Origin: an uncultured Bacteroidota bacterium
GTDB taxonomy: Bacteria > Bacteroidota > Bacteroidia > Bacteroidales > P3
Length of the DNA stretch: 14,731 bases
NCBI GenBank assembly: GCA_902766265.1
Contig: CACXCY010000245.1
Location: forward strand, 1-14,731
Reading direction: 5' to 3'
In this document: positions 14,321 to 14,731 of the stretch, piece by piece
How the letters are laid out: every line of letters starts with the position of its first letter
Position numbering within the stretch: position 1 is the stretch's first letter
Notes under the pieces: generated by a model
What the model saw: only the letters and a program-made list of their open reading frames with translations
Databases searched by the model: none
Told to the model about the DNA's origin: nothing
Position numbers and translations under genes: made by a program

Positions 14321-14357
14321 ATACGTTGTATTTTTAATTGTTTATCTATCAAAACAA

Positions 14358-14397
14358 TGTCGGTACATCTGCCGACAAAGTTCTGTATGCAAAGATA
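14358..14397 (-). promoter_or_regulatory. Predicted promoter and leader hairpin of ftcD
   Basis: On minus, TATCTTTG (14397-14390) matches TAnnTTTG; no good -33 is seen. Transcription would start near 14384, giving a leader of about 63 bases. Right behind the start, TGTCGG and CCGACA (14377-14372 and 14363-14358) can form a 6-base-pair hairpin around an 8-base loop. Whether this stem regulates ftcD is unknown. Confidence 0.5.
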
Positions 14398-14452
14398 CAT
14401 CCATTTATCGGTATATGGGCACCCTTGCAGAAAAATTGTAAACAAGAAATTA

Positions 14453-14685
14453 AGAAGCTGCTTAAAATTAATTTAATGTTTTTCTTAAAGCATCTAAACG
14501 TCATATTTTCCTTCTTTCCTCAGCTACAATGGACCCCCATTGGCTCCACCAACGTTTCTTTGGCTCGGCAAAGGATGCTAGTATCCTTTGCGCTTGCTTT
14601 GCGAAACTTCGCGCCTTCGAAAAGAATAAAAATCTGCTCGTTTATATGCATAACAAATTCCATCAATCAAATTTAAACAGCTTCT
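14453..14685. mobile_element. 233-base segment bounded by imperfect inverted repeats (possible MITE-like element)
   Basis: The left end (14453-14478) begins AGAAGCTGCTTAAAATTA; the right end read on minus (14685-14660) begins AGAAGCTGTTTAAATTTG. The two 26-base ends agree at 20 positions, with the first 8 identical. Inside are a perfect 9-base-pair hairpin (GCAAAGGAT / ATCCTTTGC, 14568-14591) and a GCGAA-AC-TTCGC dyad near 14601-14612. No transposase is encoded. A clear target duplication is not visible. It could be a non-autonomous mobile element, an insertion remnant or a structured intergenic repeat; copy number in the genome would decide. Confidence 0.4.
14520..14663 (-). CDS. 47-residue ORF inside the inverted-repeat segment, doubtful
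   Basis: An open frame runs from the ATG at 14663 to TGA at 14520-14522. The product begins MEFVMHINEQIFILFEGAKF and ends ETLVEPMGVHCS. It is soluble-looking, with no signal peptide and no recognised domain. A TAAATTTG -7-like box (14675-14668, minus) with TTG 18 bases further upstream lies just before the ATG, partly inside the right inverted repeat. The internal hairpin falls within the frame. Because the whole segment may be a structured repeat, the frame could be incidental. Confidence 0.25.
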   Translation of the reverse strand: MEFVMHINEQIFILFEGAKFRKASAKDTSILCRAKETLVEPMGVHCS

Positions 14686-14731
14686 AATAAACTCAACGCA
14701 CCACGTTTGGCTCATTTCACCACAAGCTCAA

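Noticed and set aside
13262..14476. A 404-residue plus-strand frame
   Set aside because: It is antisense to ftcD, whose two domains and catalytic residues are intact; the frame is a codon-use shadow.

Overview
The window looks like chromosomal DNA of a gut- or mouth-type Bacteroidales bacterium (Prevotellaceae-like; the genus cannot be fixed from this sequence alone). Reasons: repeated Bacteroidetes-type promoters (TAnnTTTG at -7, sometimes with TTTG 19-20 bases upstream), weak or absent Shine-Dalgarno sequences, a Rho factor with the long disordered insert typical of this phylum, a tiny 'CPAY' lipoprotein, and C-ending codon preference in coding DNA next to very AT-rich intergenic DNA. Most genes are housekeeping; the unusual material lies between genes and at both window edges.

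Layout, left to right. 1-220: tandem array of a 22-base repeat. 264-1735 (minus): cvpA then dus, probably one transcript. 1771-1863: short intergenic region with a GC-only hairpin and a perfect 16-base inverted repeat carrying one -7 box per arm, firing outward both ways. 1924-4546 (plus): an orphan membrane histidine kinase, then a secreted esterase-like hydrolase fused to LysM. 4567-7626 (minus): rho followed by a threonine aldolase, convergent with the hydrolase and divergent from gcvH. 7924-8301 (plus): gcvH with a good promoter and terminator. 8480-8553 (minus): a CAU-anticodon tRNA. 8794-10404 (plus): ruvX, def and a TPR lipoprotein, probably one operon ending in a terminator.

From 10405 the window becomes accessory-like. 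Three tandem 22-base units, each a near-palindrome, lie at 10546-10611, followed by an XRE regulator on minus (10680-11333). Upstream of it are about 970 bases without a normal gene: an AT-rich half with at least five copies of a dyad motif built on ACA-TT-TGT, then a more mixed half that may hold transposase debris. A 40-residue lipoprotein gene (12308-12430) follows. ftcD (12623-14320, minus), for the folate branch of histidine degradation, comes next. The right edge carries a 233-base segment bounded by imperfect inverted repeats with internal hairpins and a 47-codon ORF, possibly a non-autonomous mobile or repeated element.

No defence system, CRISPR array or prophage is visible. The best candidates for something undescribed are the two unrelated 22-base arrays, the dyad family next to the XRE regulator, the mirror-image divergent promoter and the right-edge inverted-repeat element. 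All positions come from reading the sequence by eye; no database search was run.
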